Of a stretch of 64,000 nucleotides of DNA, positions 35,817-46,016 are shown piece after piece; position 1 is the first letter of the stretch, and every line of letters begins with the position of its first letter. A model generated the notes under the pieces. That model searched no databases. It was not told the DNA's origin and saw only the letters and a list, made by a program, of their open reading frames with translations. The stretch spans positions 44,297,330 to 44,361,329 of the forward strand of contig NC_083339.1 in assembly GCF_019175385.1 (NCBI RefSeq), in the 5' to 3' direction. The position numbers and the translations under genes are program-made. Source of the DNA: Lycium barbarum. Taxonomy: Eukaryota > Streptophyta > Magnoliopsida > Solanales > Solanaceae.

Positions 35817-35978
35817 CCCGTCACGGACATACGGACCAACATACAGTCCGTACATTTTATACGGGCCGTATGTCTGGCCGTAGGTTTGGTCCAGTGAAGT
35901 TTTCCCATCTTGGATAAATATACTGCCTAACATACGGCCAGTATAATTTATACGGCCAGTATGTTGGGCCGTATAATG
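35817..35978. repeat. Promoter-proximal palindrome cassette, S4
   Basis: Two inverted-repeat blocks. One (about 35833-35893) parallels the S3 block between GGACCAACATAC and TTTGGTCC. A second (about 35928-35976) is built from ACGGCCAGT words on both arms. The probable TATA (minus strand) is about 15 bp away at 35791-35806. Confidence 0.85.
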
Positions 35979-37222
35979 CCCAGCTGTTCCGATTTCGATC
36001 TCGTCGACTCGTTTGATCTCCAATCCTTATGGAACCTTCTTAACACTTGTTTATCACTTCATTAACAATCTAAGGGGCGTTATAACTCTTCTCCAAAGCA
36101 TCATTAAATCATCATTAACTCGTTACTCGTAAATCCTTTACGATACATAACGTATGCCTTGCCTTTCTTGACAACTTTCGTCCCCTACTTCACATGTCTT
36201 TGAAATCTCATTTAGAATCATCAAATGTTATTTCTTACTCATCAAAACATCGCATACGTCGTACTCTTCGTCAGTCTATTCACTGTGCATGAACGGAAAA
36301 ATTTCTGAGGTGTAACAAGTTGCTTGCAGCCCAATTCAATATAGCCAACTTAAGTTGATGACTGATAATCCTAATTGAATCATAATATTAAGGTGGCACT
36401 TGGAACGATTAAGAGTTGCTTGCAACCAAGTCCAGTACGGTGTCACTAATAGACAAGAGGGGGTAATTTATGATTAAGCTTGGAAATGTCGGAGTTATGT
36501 CAACCTTGCCCAGTACCACTTAATCATAATAATAAAAGGAGTCAGAATTTAGATGGCTGGAAAAGGGCATTAGTGAAACCTGCTTTCATGCTTAGTGTTT
36601 AATGGTTTGCGATATGAACCCAATGTTCCAGCCCATTAGAATAAATATAAGAAGGCCCATTTCATCCTTAAGCTAATATAAGAGACAAGTCTGGACCTGG
36701 TTAGAAATGGTCAAGGCATTTATGTGATTGGGCTTGCCAGGCCTATTTCTTGGGTTTTTTTGGGCGCTATCTTAATCTGGTATCACTGTGTATGCATGTA
36801 CTCTGATGATACACATGTATGCTTAGCGACATACGACCAGTCAATCGCAAGCTTGATAGTTTCGTTACCAGTCAGATGGTCAAAATCCTCTCCGTTCCGT
36901 TAGTTCATTAGGTTGTCTTCGAAAATCTTTAATTTCGACCGAATCCTAGACTATTATGCCTCAAGAAAAATTAATGCTTCGTTCATTATAACCGATGGAC
37001 TAATACATTTTCCCTTTTGAGATTCTCTGATTGACTCATGGGGACCACCGAAAGTGTTTTGTTTTACAAAAAAGGGCCAAAGTCACGATCCCTTTTAGCC
37101 CACCCATGCGCTATGCTACTCATCCATCAAATGTCAAATATTCAAAAACTCCATCCGTCGTTCATTCAGACGCTACCAGTCTCTACCCACCCTCCCGTGT
37201 AGAATTAGTTTTGGGATGTAAA

Positions 37223-37260
37223 CTACGCAGACTTGATTCTTGTTCTAGCAAGATACATAG
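37223..37260 (+). other. Tat hairpin motif, copy 1
   Basis: Outer arms CTACG (37223-37227) and CATAG (37256-37260), one mismatch. Inner stem TCTTG (37238-37242) with CAAGA (37249-37253), loop of 6. Context GATACATAGGCA. Confidence 0.6.
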
Positions 37261-38181
37261 GCAATCCTACATAAGGATACAGTCTTCTGGGGTATGTCTT
37301 TGAATCAATCAAGCTCTTCAAGTCTTCATTTATAAACATTTTGAACTAAGTACCCTAAGGACTGGAAACTGGGGCAACTTGTTCAAAATGTTCAACGACT
37401 TTGTTCAAACTCCAAAATGACCTGGTCAAATAAACAACTCCTTCCACAAAAATTCAAGCAAATATGAGTTCGCACCTTAGCCGTCCCTAAATCAACTGTT
37501 TAGCCCTCGACACTCTCAATACTTCTTTTGGGGTTTATATTCCTATCATCACCAGTATACCATGACACTTTCTATGGGATCAACACGAGTCAATCACTAT
37601 CCCACTAGGGAAATTTTCTGCGAGCGTAACGACAAGAAAGTTACAAGGCAACGAGCCTCATGTCGACTTCAAGAACATAGAGAATATGCTAAAGAGTGAT
37701 ATGTAACTCCCTAACTAGCCGAAACTCATGTCGACCCCATCCATGCCAAGAGGCACAGGATGATCATCTTTTGAGGTCGCCCTTTCACCAATTCACTCTG
37801 AAAGAGCACAAGTGTCTAGTGCAAACATAATTCAGCATTACGACTATTTCAATCCCTTTCCTTTCAGAGATCAAGGTGACAACGTTCTTAAAAGTAGTGT
37901 GGAAACTATGTCCATGTAAAGTCTTATTTATAGAGGTGTCGTCAGCCACATTTATAACTAAGAGGTTGCAAGCCTCTTTTCGCTATGCTCGAGTGACGAA
38001 AATCATTTGTCTCTAATATTTGGCTTAAGTCTTTAGGGTACATATGGGTAACTCAAATCCGCCCGAACCCATCACAACTCATGGCTTTCCGAAATCATTC
38101 TGATTCGCAAACGCTATCCCAGTCTCACACATAATTTAGTACTGAGGCAAAACAAGTGCATTTCTGACCTTGCTACAAGAA

Positions 38182-38219
38182 CTACGCAATGACCCGATTT
38201 CTCGAGACGGGATACGTAG
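38182..38219 (+). other. Tat hairpin motif, copy 2
   Basis: Outer stem CTACG/CGTAG (38182-38186, 38215-38219) is perfect. Inner stem CCCG/CGGG (38193-38196, 38208-38211) encloses the palindrome TCTCGAGA. Confidence 0.7.
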
Positions 38220-38401
38220 GCAGTCCTTATAGGACTCGTCATATACGTAGAGGTGATTATTGTGCATTTTGTAGTGGGTGCTATCTTTTTTAGTGAGCTT
38301 ATTCAGCATAAATCTAATTTAATTGAATCAGTAAATCTTAAATGTCGAATGATTAAAAAACACCATTTTTAGGAAAAAAATACCACTTTTCCTGCTTCGA
38401 A

Positions 38402-38440
38402 CTACGGTCGACCTGATTCCTAACATAACAGGGTACGTAG
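38402..38440 (+). other. Tat hairpin motif, copy 3
   Basis: Outer stem CTACG/CGTAG (38402-38406, 38436-38440). Inner stem CCTG/CAGG (38412-38415, 38429-38432), loop of 13. Confidence 0.65.
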
Positions 38441-39302
38441 GCGCTCCTCGAGTTGGGTCGTACCAATTGAAAAATCTAAGAAACCTCTAGGAGACCTCAG
38501 GGACGCAAAATTCCAGAGTACGAGTAGCGACGCAAGAATTAGCCAATACTGATCCTAAACTGGGGCAGATATTTTGAGGAGACCTCAAAAATTCCTTTCA
38601 ACACAATCAACAATGGAAGACGATTGACGCAGATCGCACACTAAGGTAGAATTTTTTAGAGGATCTCAAAAATTCCTTCACAACAACTCGGCACAAGAGT
38701 CAGCCAACACGAACCCTCAACTGGGGCAGAATTTTTGAGAGAGGGTCTAAAAAATTCTAATTCAAGGTTCAACACAAGGGATCATTGACGCAACCTAGAT
38801 CGGGGCAACTTGCTACCCAATTAAATCTTTCAGATGTCTAAAACACTTCTAGCAGACATCTCCCTTTTTTCATGAAATCCAAAAAAAGTAGGGACACACC
38901 TTATGTGACATCCTGGAATCGACTATTTTAGCTTTCAATATCAAAACCATTCCTCAACACATAACGAACTACGAAATGACGACGCCAAATTAACATGACG
39001 TTGTAAAAGGCATCCATCAAGACGAGGATCGCCACATCGAACGATTTCATACCTAACTTTGTTAGTTGTACCTTACTAATTCCTGTATAGGGATTTTTGC
39101 AGGGAACACCGTCAAGCATCAAGTCTATCCATCAAACGGAAGAGATGCTCGTTATGCTAGACAAAAAGGAAATCAAGTCTTCGACAATGACCAGAGATAT
39201 CAAACAAAGCCTATTTGATGGCACAAGCTGAGTCTACGCCAAGTCATCGATGACTTTATTTGACCACAAGCTTGGACAAAATGCACCCCATCAACAAGTA
39301 TC

Positions 39303-39385
39303 AGAGGAATCATAAACCATGTCAAACACATGGTTCTCGGTATATCAATTTATTTTTACCTGCAAGTGGGATTTGCTACTTGCCC
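39303..39385. repeat. Dispersed 80-bp repeat, copy 1
   Basis: GGAATCATAAACCATGTC ... ATGGTT ... TATCAATTTATTTTTACC ... GTGGGATTTGCTACTTG. A diverged second copy is at 40017-40100. Both hold AACCAT/ATGGTT inverted arms around a 9-base loop. Confidence 0.85.
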
Positions 39386-39485
39386 GGAAGTGGGATATTT
39401 GCCATTTGCCCGGAAGTGAGATATCTACTATTTACTTACTCGGAAGTGGGATATTTGCTATTTGCCCGAAGTGGGATATTTATTT
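39358..39485. repeat. Tandem array A (about 26-bp unit, 4-5 copies)
   Basis: Repeats of TTTGCCCGGAAGTGGGATAT-type units with variable length. Confidence 0.85.
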
Positions 39486-39493
39486 TTAAAATA

Positions 39494-39832
39494 CTTGCTC
39501 GTCCACCTTAGAAAGGGATGAATATGTGCTTGTCCCCCTTAGAAAATGACATACTTGGTCGTCCACCTTAGAAAGGGACGAATACGTGCTCATCCACCTT
39601 AGAAAGGGATGAATGTTTGCTTGTCCACCTTAGAAAGGGACATACTTGCTCGTCCACCTTAGAAAGGGATGAATACATGCTCATCCACCTTAGAAAGGGA
39701 TGAATGTTTACTCGTCCACCTTAGAAAGGGACGAATACGTGCTCATCCACCTTAGAAAGGGACATATTTGCTCGTCCACCTTCGAAAGGGACATATATTT
39801 ATTTGTCCACCTTAGAAAGGGACATGCTTGTT
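39494..39832. repeat. Tandem array B (about 28-33-bp unit, about 11 copies)
   Basis: Core GTCCACCTTAGAAAGGGA, alternating with spacers ACATACTTGCTC or TGAATACGTGCTC, so unit length alternates. The core is shared in part with array F (GTCGTCCACCCTAAAA). Confidence 0.93.
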
Positions 39833-40016
39833 TGCCTACTTCTACAACAAACAAACGATGCTAAGTTGTTTTACAAAGCCTTTTTAAGATTATTTTTGAC
39901 TAAAGTCGTTGGCAAAGCGACGACATAGCAACTAACCGCTTTCTTTGAGTAAAGCTTTTAAGGTAATTGATGTACGTCCAAGGGCGTCAGGGTTATGGCT
40001 GCATAGACACATCATC

Positions 40017-40100
40017 GAGGAATCATAAACCATGTCGAATATATGGTTTTCAGTATTTCAATTTATCTTTACCCGCAAATAGGATTTATTACTTGTTTTC
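40017..40100. repeat. Dispersed 80-bp repeat, copy 2
   Basis: Second copy of the 39303-39385 sequence, about 714 bp downstream, with the AACCAT/ATGGTT arms kept (loop GTCGAATAT instead of GTCAAACAC). Confidence 0.85.
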
Positions 40101-40129
40101 CCGGAGGTGGGATTTATTACCTGTTTAAC

Positions 40130-40432
40130 CGATAAAGTGGGACACTAATCACTAGAGTGAAACGCTACCTGGTAACATGGAATGCAAGTCACTATAGTGA
40201 CACACTAACTGATAAAATGGGACGCTAATCACCAAAGTGAAACGCTACCCCATAAAACGGAAACGCTAACTAATAAAACGGGACGCTAATCACCAAAGTG
40301 AAACGCTACCCATTAAAACGGAACACTAGTCACTAAGTTGAGACGCTAACTGACAAAATGGAATGCTAATCACTGAGGTGAAACACTAACCAAAAAATGG
40401 GATGCTAGTCACCAAAGTGAGACGCTACCCAA
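40130..40432. repeat. Tandem array C (about 37-bp unit, about 8 copies)
   Basis: Units of AAAATGGGACGCTAATCACC followed by AAAGTGAAACGCTACCC, with diverged members. Confidence 0.92.
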
Positions 40433-40478
40433 ATGAAAATGAAACCATCATTTAAATTATTTCTATTTTCCACAACAG

Positions 40479-40700
40479 CCATTTCATTCAAACAATGGCC
40501 ACAAAATTCACGTCATTCAAACGAAGACAACAACGACCACAATGGCTATTTCATTCAAACAATAGCCACAAAGGCCACTTTGTTCAAACGAAGACAACAA
40601 CGACCACAATGGCCATTTCATTCAAACAATAGGCACAAAGGCCACTTCGTTCAAACAAAGGCAACAACGACCATTTCATTCAAAGAACACTGCCACAGGA
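40479..40700. repeat. Tandem array D (67-bp unit, about 3.3 copies)
   Basis: Units start at 40479, 40546 and 40613 (CCATTTCATTCAAACAAT). Each unit is made of two related halves (both with CATTCAAAC or GTTCAAAC). The ORF at 40433-40813 is a translation of the array and not a gene. Confidence 0.93.
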
Positions 40701-40811
40701 GGCCATTTCATACAAACAGACCGCAAGTGGTCAAAGCACAACAAATATCCAAAATAAACATCGCCAAACTAGAAAAATTCATGCAAACAATGACCGGAGG
40801 AGGTCAAGCAT

Positions 40812-41745
40812 AGTCAAATGATGTAAAATCGGTCGAGAGGCTGCAGTCTTCGTTGTTAGACTCAAACGAGTAAAACCAGTCAAGATACCACAGTTTACGT
40901 TGCTAGACTCAGATGATATACATCCAGTCGTGAGTCCACAGTATTCATCATTAGAGTCAAAGATGATGTAAAACCGGCCAAGAGGTTGCAGTCTTTATCT
41001 TTGGAGTCAAACAATGTAAAATCGGTCGAGAGGCCGTAGTCTTGGTTGTTAGAATCAAACGATGTAAAACCGGTCGAGAGGCCGCAGTCTTGGTTGTTAG
41101 ACTCAAATGATGTAAAACCGATCGATAGGCCGCAGTCTTCGTTGTTAGACTCAAACGATGTAAAACTGATCGAGATACCGCAATCTTCGTTGCTAGACTT
41201 AGACGACATACATCTGGTCATGAGACCGCAGTATTCGTCGTCAGAGTCAAAGATGATGTAAAACCAGCTAAAAGGTCGCAGTCTTCCTCTTCGGAGTCAA
41301 ACGATGTAAAACCGGTCGAGAGGCCGCAATCTTCGTTGTTAGACTCAAACAATGTAAAATCGGTCGAGAGACCACAATTTTCGTTGCTAGACTCAGACAA
41401 TATGCATCCGGTCACGAGGCTGCAGTGTACGTCGTTAGAGTCAAAGATGATGTAAAATCGGCCAAGAGGTCGCAGTCTTCATCTTCGGAATCAAGCGATA
41501 TAAAACCGGTCGAGAGGCCGCAGTCTTCATTGTTAGACTCAAACGATGTAAAACCGATCGAGAGATTGCAGTCTTCGTTGCTAGAATCAGACGATATACA
41601 TCTAGTCGCGAAGCCACAATATTCGTTGTTAGAGTAAAAGATGATGTAACACCGGCCAAAAAGGCCGCAGTATTCATCTTCAGAGTCAAATCATGTAAAT
41701 CCGGTCGAGATTCGGCTGTCTTCGTTGTTGGACTCAGACAATATA
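40812..41745. repeat. Tandem array E (48-bp monomer, 194-bp higher-order unit)
   Basis: Monomers of GTAAAACCGGTCGAGAGGCC followed by GCAGTCTTCGTTGTTAGACT and CAAACGAT. A distinctive monomer beginning AGTCAAAGATGATG recurs at 40955, 41245, 41439 and 41633. Spacings are 290, 194 and 194, so four monomers form a higher-order unit and one unit holds two extra monomers (290-194=96). Because 194 is not a multiple of 3, no continuous frame survives, and the 16-residue protein-like repeats in short ORFs are not evidence of coding. Confidence 0.95.
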
Positions 41746-41749
41746 AACC

Positions 41750-42051
41750 AGGTTGTCCACCCTAAAATTGTGGCACTTTAGTTTATTTTAAAATCGGGTC
41801 GTCCACCCTAAAATTGTGACACTTTACTTTATTTTAAAATCGGGTCGTCCACCCTAAAATTGTGACACTTTACTTTATTTCAAATCGGGTCATCCACCCT
41901 AAAATTACGACACTTTACTTTATTTCAAATCCGGTCGTCTATCCTAAAATTGCGACACTTTAGTTTATTTCAAAACTGGGTTGTCCACCCTAAAATTGCA
42001 ACACTTTACTTTATTTCAAAACGGGTTGTCCGCCCTAAAACTGTGACACAT
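41750..42051. repeat. Tandem array F (about 45-bp unit, 6-7 copies)
   Basis: Units of GGGTCGTCCACCCTAAAATT, GTGACACTTTACTTTATTT and CAAAT, one of which has an extra T. Confidence 0.95.
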
Positions 42052-42672
42052 TAGGGTGACCACGGCAAACTGAAAAGCCTCTTATTGCTGAAGTGGATTG
42101 TCCCACGACAAGACATTTAGATTCGAGATGACGTCATAAGGACGTCACTCCCGATTATGTTTATAGTGCATTTTCTACTAATTGTGTTACCTTAGATTTT
42201 GTAGTATAAGAAACTCATGATGTGGACTACGCCAAAGAGGACATGCCACAATGTGGAACTTTTTCTTAGCAGCAAACCGGGGCACATTGCAAAAGACAGG
42301 AGCAGACTCTTCGGGCGAGACTTGAGGATCGCCTTTCACCACCATCAAACTACACCCCTGTAGAAGGCATGTAGATATTCTCTTCCGTGTCAAAAAACCA
42401 CCCTGTTAAGAAGATAAGAGTCGTTATCTTTGAGTTTCTCACCAGTATCTACATTGGGGCATCATCAGTGTTGCTTTCAAATATAGGTGACAACACACTT
42501 AAGGTATACGAAATTATGTCCATGTAAGGACTTAATTATGAGTTTGAAGCATGCCACATTCATAACTTAGAAATTGCAAGTCTCTTTTCCGTACTCAAAG
42601 ATTGAAGACCTCTATCTCAAACCAAAGGTTACTTCCGAACAAGGAATACCCTTTTCTAATGATCAAGTCGAA

Positions 42673-42710
42673 CTGCATATGGCCTGATTCCCAGGGATGG
42701 GGATATGTAG
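42673..42710 (+). other. Tat hairpin motif, copy 4
   Basis: Outer stem CTGCATA/TATGTAG (42673-42679, 42704-42710), 7 bp with one G-T pair. Inner stem CCTG/CAGG (42683-42686, 42692-42695). Confidence 0.65.
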
Positions 42711-42829
42711 GTGAACTCGGTTACAGAGCTCGACCATAATCCAAACTACCCCTAAATCATGTCCCAAGGTCACAGTCTCATAAATTCGATTTTGGAGCAA
42801 TTTCGAAAGTTCTCAATAATCGAGCCAAA

Positions 42830-42870
42830 CTGCAAGTGGCTTGAATTCTCAGAAAGTCTGAGATATGTAG
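42830..42870 (+). other. Tat hairpin motif, copy 5
   Basis: Outer stem CTGCA/TGTAG (42830-42834, 42866-42870), one G-T pair. Inner stem TCTCAGA/TCTGAGA (42847-42853, 42857-42863) is a perfect 7-bp stem with loop AAG. Confidence 0.7.
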
Positions 42871-43010
42871 GAAACTCAGGGACCAGGGTTAGGCCATAAT
42901 TTTCAAAAATGCATGTGCTTTTACCTTAAGAGATGAGTTGAGTTGATCGATCAAAAATTGGGTTTTGTCGAATTTCGTTGCCCAAGGACGGCTTCACCAT
43001 CCCTGCACAA

Positions 43011-43022
43011 TGAAAGGGCAGC
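43011..43022 (+). promoter_or_regulatory. Polypurine tract of TatY
   Basis: TGAAAGGGCAGC immediately precedes the LTR start TGTTGACACC, the usual arrangement in Tat/Ogre-like elements. Confidence 0.75.
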
Positions 43023-43463
43023 TGTTGACACCTAATTTTTGCCCTCGAAAAATTTCTTAACTAGTCAAGCTTCTTGAACTTTAAACAGAGTATAAATGAC
43101 TATTTAGAAAATGAAAAAAAAACATCGTTTTAAATACTTTAGGAGTTATTTAGCCATTTAATTTGGCAAAATACACAAATATATATATTATGTATATTTT
43201 ACATATAATTTCAAGAATTAATGATGTCTTTTTTATCAATTTGAAAATGAATTTGCACGAAAGCGAGTGTTTTAATTAATTACGCAGTCAAATTACGGTC
43301 ATGTTTCACTTTGTTAAGTTGAGAAGCTTTGATTAGTGAGTTGAATATTTAATTTATCTCAGTATTATTGCAATTTGGTCAGATTTTAAACAATGGTTTT
43401 AATCAGAGGTATTAATTCTAAATTGGGTTTGATTTGGTTGTTTTGTTTAGAGGACTGGTTATA
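43023..43463 (+). repeat. TatY 3' LTR, first 441 bp
   Basis: Starts TGTTGACACCTAATTTTTGCC and is interrupted at 43464 by the RT2 5' LTR. Only the first 25-30 bases resemble the TatX LTR start and the rest does not align by eye, so TatX and TatY are different elements. Confidence 0.75.
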
Positions 43464-43814
43464 TGTTACACCTCAGAAATTTTGGATTTGTTGCCTTGTA
43501 AGTAGGCTAACGTGTGCTTAAGGTGATTTTGCAAACCCTTATGAGATTAAGGAAAGTATTAGATAGCTTAAGGTGCATGCTATAATATTTCGAAGTCATA
43601 CGAATATGTGAAGTTTAGTTTGTAGAAGGAAGTGAAATATAAGTCGTGTTCGGAAAGGTTTTCGCTATAATTGAGCTAATAATTATTTAGAATATATTGA
43701 GGGGCTGCTATAGGGTCTATTTTATGGTTAATGAAGTGTTATATAAGTGCCAAGAAGGTTCTACGAGGATTGGAAGTCAAACGAGTCGACAAGAATGAAA
43801 TTCGGAAATTCCCA

Positions 43815-43972
43815 GTTATACGGCCATTTGTACGGACCATATAAATTATACGACCCGTATAATGGTCCGTAGATTGCTTCCAGAGAAGGGTGATCCCTGG
43901 TGATATTATACGGTCTAATTATACGGATCGTATAAATTATATGGCCCGTATAATTGGCTGTATAATCGGGTC
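43815..43972. repeat. Promoter-proximal palindrome cassette, RT2 5' LTR
   Basis: Words TTATACGGATCGTATAA (43919-43935), ATACGACCCGTATAAT and ATATGGCCCGTATAAT, partly decayed ACGGNCCGT palindromes with TAT/ATA arms. TATA follows at about 43988. Confidence 0.85.
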
Positions 43973-43987
43973 GGGTAAGATTTTCTA

Positions 43988-43997
43988 TTTTATAAAC
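43988..43997 (+). promoter_or_regulatory. Probable TATA box, RT2 5' LTR
   Basis: TTTATAAACA about 20 bp after the cassette, at the place where AT-rich U3 gives way to a CT-rich stretch (CCCTCACTTTATTTTTCATT). Confidence 0.5.
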
Positions 43998-45812
43998 ATG
44001 GCCGACCCTCACTTTATTTTTCATTTCCCACTTTTTCGAAACTCTTCAAAGCTCCAAAACCCTTCTCCCAACATATTTCACTCAAACCCAAGATATTATT
44101 ATAGCAAGAATTGACATGTGTTAGAAGGCTCCTTAGGGTCGGTAGATATCAATATTTACTTGGGCATTGCAGCTAGGGTTTTTGAACAAGTTGATAGCTT
44201 CTCAAAAGCTTGTTCCTTTGAGATAAAAAGTTTAGTTTTCATGCTTATTCCATGTTATTAAGAATGCTTGGTTGTAGCAAAACTTGGGTAGAAGAAGAAA
44301 GTAGAAAATGAAGTCTGAATGTAGCTTTGATGATGTTTTTGAGTAGTAAGCTAACTTAAGATGTGATTGTTAGTATGATATGGATATAATCTTATTATGG
44401 AAGGTATTAATCGTGATGAGGAAGCATTGTATGAAAATGTGCAAAAGTTGGTATGAAGTTGCTAGTATGAGTTGAGTGTGAGAGTGAATATTGAAGGCTT
44501 AATGTAATGTGATTACTTGATTATGGTATTGTGGATGTTATTATGGATGTTTGGAGTTGTTTTGTAATATAGTGGAAGTCGATTAATAGGGGAAATGCTG
44601 CCCGATTTTCGCTAGCTCATAAATTTTTCTAGTTTGGGTTTAGAATATCATTAAGGCTTAACCATGGCATGAATCCTTCTAAACGTAGATTTCTCAAGCT
44701 TCGACGGTGAACATTAAGAAGTTAAGAAGAAAACGGGATATATAAGGCCAACCTTTCTTTCATTAAGCCATGATTCCTTTGCTATATACCTTCTCATGGG
44801 TTCCAAGATGTTTTCCAAGTGACTCCATCCCTAGAATTTCTAAAGCTTATGATTCTCCATATTTTTATGATGCTATCGCCTCATTTATATGATAGTTGAT
44901 CCTCTAAGGAAAGAAGTAACGAAAACGATGATGATCATAATGTTGATGATACGGATGGACTAGTATGTATACGTGTATAAGTATGAATGGCTATTACGTA
45001 ACATCGAGCTTCTATGGCTGGGTATGACGTCTATCGCGCGCACACCACTGCAGTTGGGTACGGATAACACTGAGCCTTGGTAGGGCTAGGTATGTATAAC
45101 AACGAACCTTATCATGGTCGGGTATGTAGGATACCGAACCTCTATGGTCGGGTATGATACTTCTAAATGCATGAATGTATGAAATGGAAACTTCCCATGA
45201 GAAAGAGGGTAAGTAAATATAATAAACGTCACTAGAGGTATACCTAGCTCTTTCATTTCATGACTTGTTTACTTTATGTTATTTCTTATGCTTCCATTAT
45301 GTTATTGATTACGCCTTACATACTCAGTACATTATTTGTCCTTTTGTCTGTGGACGCTGTGTCATACCCGCAGGTGGACAGGGAGACAGACTTGACCCAT
45401 AGATTACTTGCTCAGGGACTGCATAGAGGAGCTTCATTCGATCCGGAGATGCAGCTGTTGGTGTTATTCTTTTGTGTACATACGTATGGGCGTGGCGGGG
45501 TCCTGTCCGGTCTATATGATGTTACATACTCTTCTTATAGGCTCGTAGACAGATGTGTATAGCTAGATGTCCTTTGGCCTTGTCAGCTCATATTTTGTAT
45601 ATTATTTTGTTAGCCTAGTCGGCTTGTGTATATGGACATAGGCATTGATTTTGATGATGATATAAATATGTCATTGCCCTATGAGATTAGCATTAATGAT
45701 GTATAGAAAGCATGAGTAAGCCATGTGGCTCACCTAGATGTGAATAGGAATGTACCCGGGTGGGTTAGCACCGGGTGCCCGTCATGGCCCTCCGGTTGGG
45801 TCGTGACAAAAG

Positions 45813-45824
45813 TGGTATCAGAAC
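45813..45824 (+). promoter_or_regulatory. RT2 primer-binding site (initiator Met tRNA type)
   Basis: TGGTATCAGAAC, four bases after the LTR end. It differs by one base from TGGTATCAGAGC, complementary to the 3' end of plant initiator tRNA-Met and used by chromoviruses (family knowledge). Confidence 0.9.
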
Positions 45825-46016
45825 AGTTCTGTCCTAGGGTGTGTCTACGAACCGTGTCCAGTAGAGTCTTGTTTATGGGTGTGTTGCGTGCCACACTTAT
45901 AAACAGGAGGCTGCGGGTTTTTTAGGAATGAATGACCTTCTTTCTTCTTTGATCGTGCGATAGAGCCATGATATAAGAATTTACATTTCCTTAACCGTAT
46001 ATTATGTATTTCAGAA

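Larger units (their letters stand above)
33062..36317 (-). mobile_element. S4: solo LTR (3256 bp), TSD AGTTG
   Basis: Plus-strand ends are TGTCACGACCCG and GAGGTGTAACA, with AGTTG at 33057-33061 and 36318-36322. Minus orientation, no coding. It includes a 32-bp duplication with CCTGGCCCTACCAAGGCTCA (about 33903-33966), a TA run (33996-34034), a 30-bp tandem repeat (34141-34218), a palindrome cassette (35817-35978) and a TATA-like element on the minus strand (about 35791-35806). It is the closest relative of S3 in its cassette words. Confidence 0.93.
36318..43022 (+). other. Long non-coding 3' region of a Tat-like element (TatY)
   Basis: About 6.7 kb without any recognisable gag or pol. It contains five copies of a two-stem hairpin motif (37223, 38182, 38402, 42673, 42830), six tandem arrays (39358-42051) and ends in TGAAAGGGCAGC before an LTR start TGTTGACACC. 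Plant Tat/Ogre elements are known for long 3' untranslated regions rich in tandem repeats (family knowledge). Where TatX leader ends and TatY begins between 36318 and about 37200 cannot be seen. No gag-pol lies between, so one or both elements are deleted. Confidence 0.65.
43464..45808 (+). repeat. RT2 5' LTR (2345 bp)
   Basis: TGTTACACCTCAGAAATTTTGG to GGGTCGTGACA. It contains the palindrome cassette (43815-43972), a TATA element (TTTATAAACA, about 43988-43997), the repeated word TATGG-CGGGTATG around 45018-45165 and the conserved TACTCAGTAC ... GGACGCTGTG tract (about 45320-45360). Its first 153 bp match the 3' LTR start at about 90 per cent. Confidence 0.95.

Noticed and set aside
40433..41689. 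ORFs with 16-residue repeats (for example SNDVKPVERPQSSLLD) as a repeat protein
   Set aside because: They are translations of the 48-bp array E and the 67-bp array D in several frames and on both strands; the 194-bp higher-order unit breaks the frame.
39494..42051. CRISPR-like array
   Set aside because: Repeats are directly adjacent and diverged, with no unique spacers of constant length, in a plant retrotransposon with no cas genes.
24598..43463. TatX and TatY as one complete element
   Set aside because: The two LTRs do not align beyond about 30 bases and there is no gag-pol between them.
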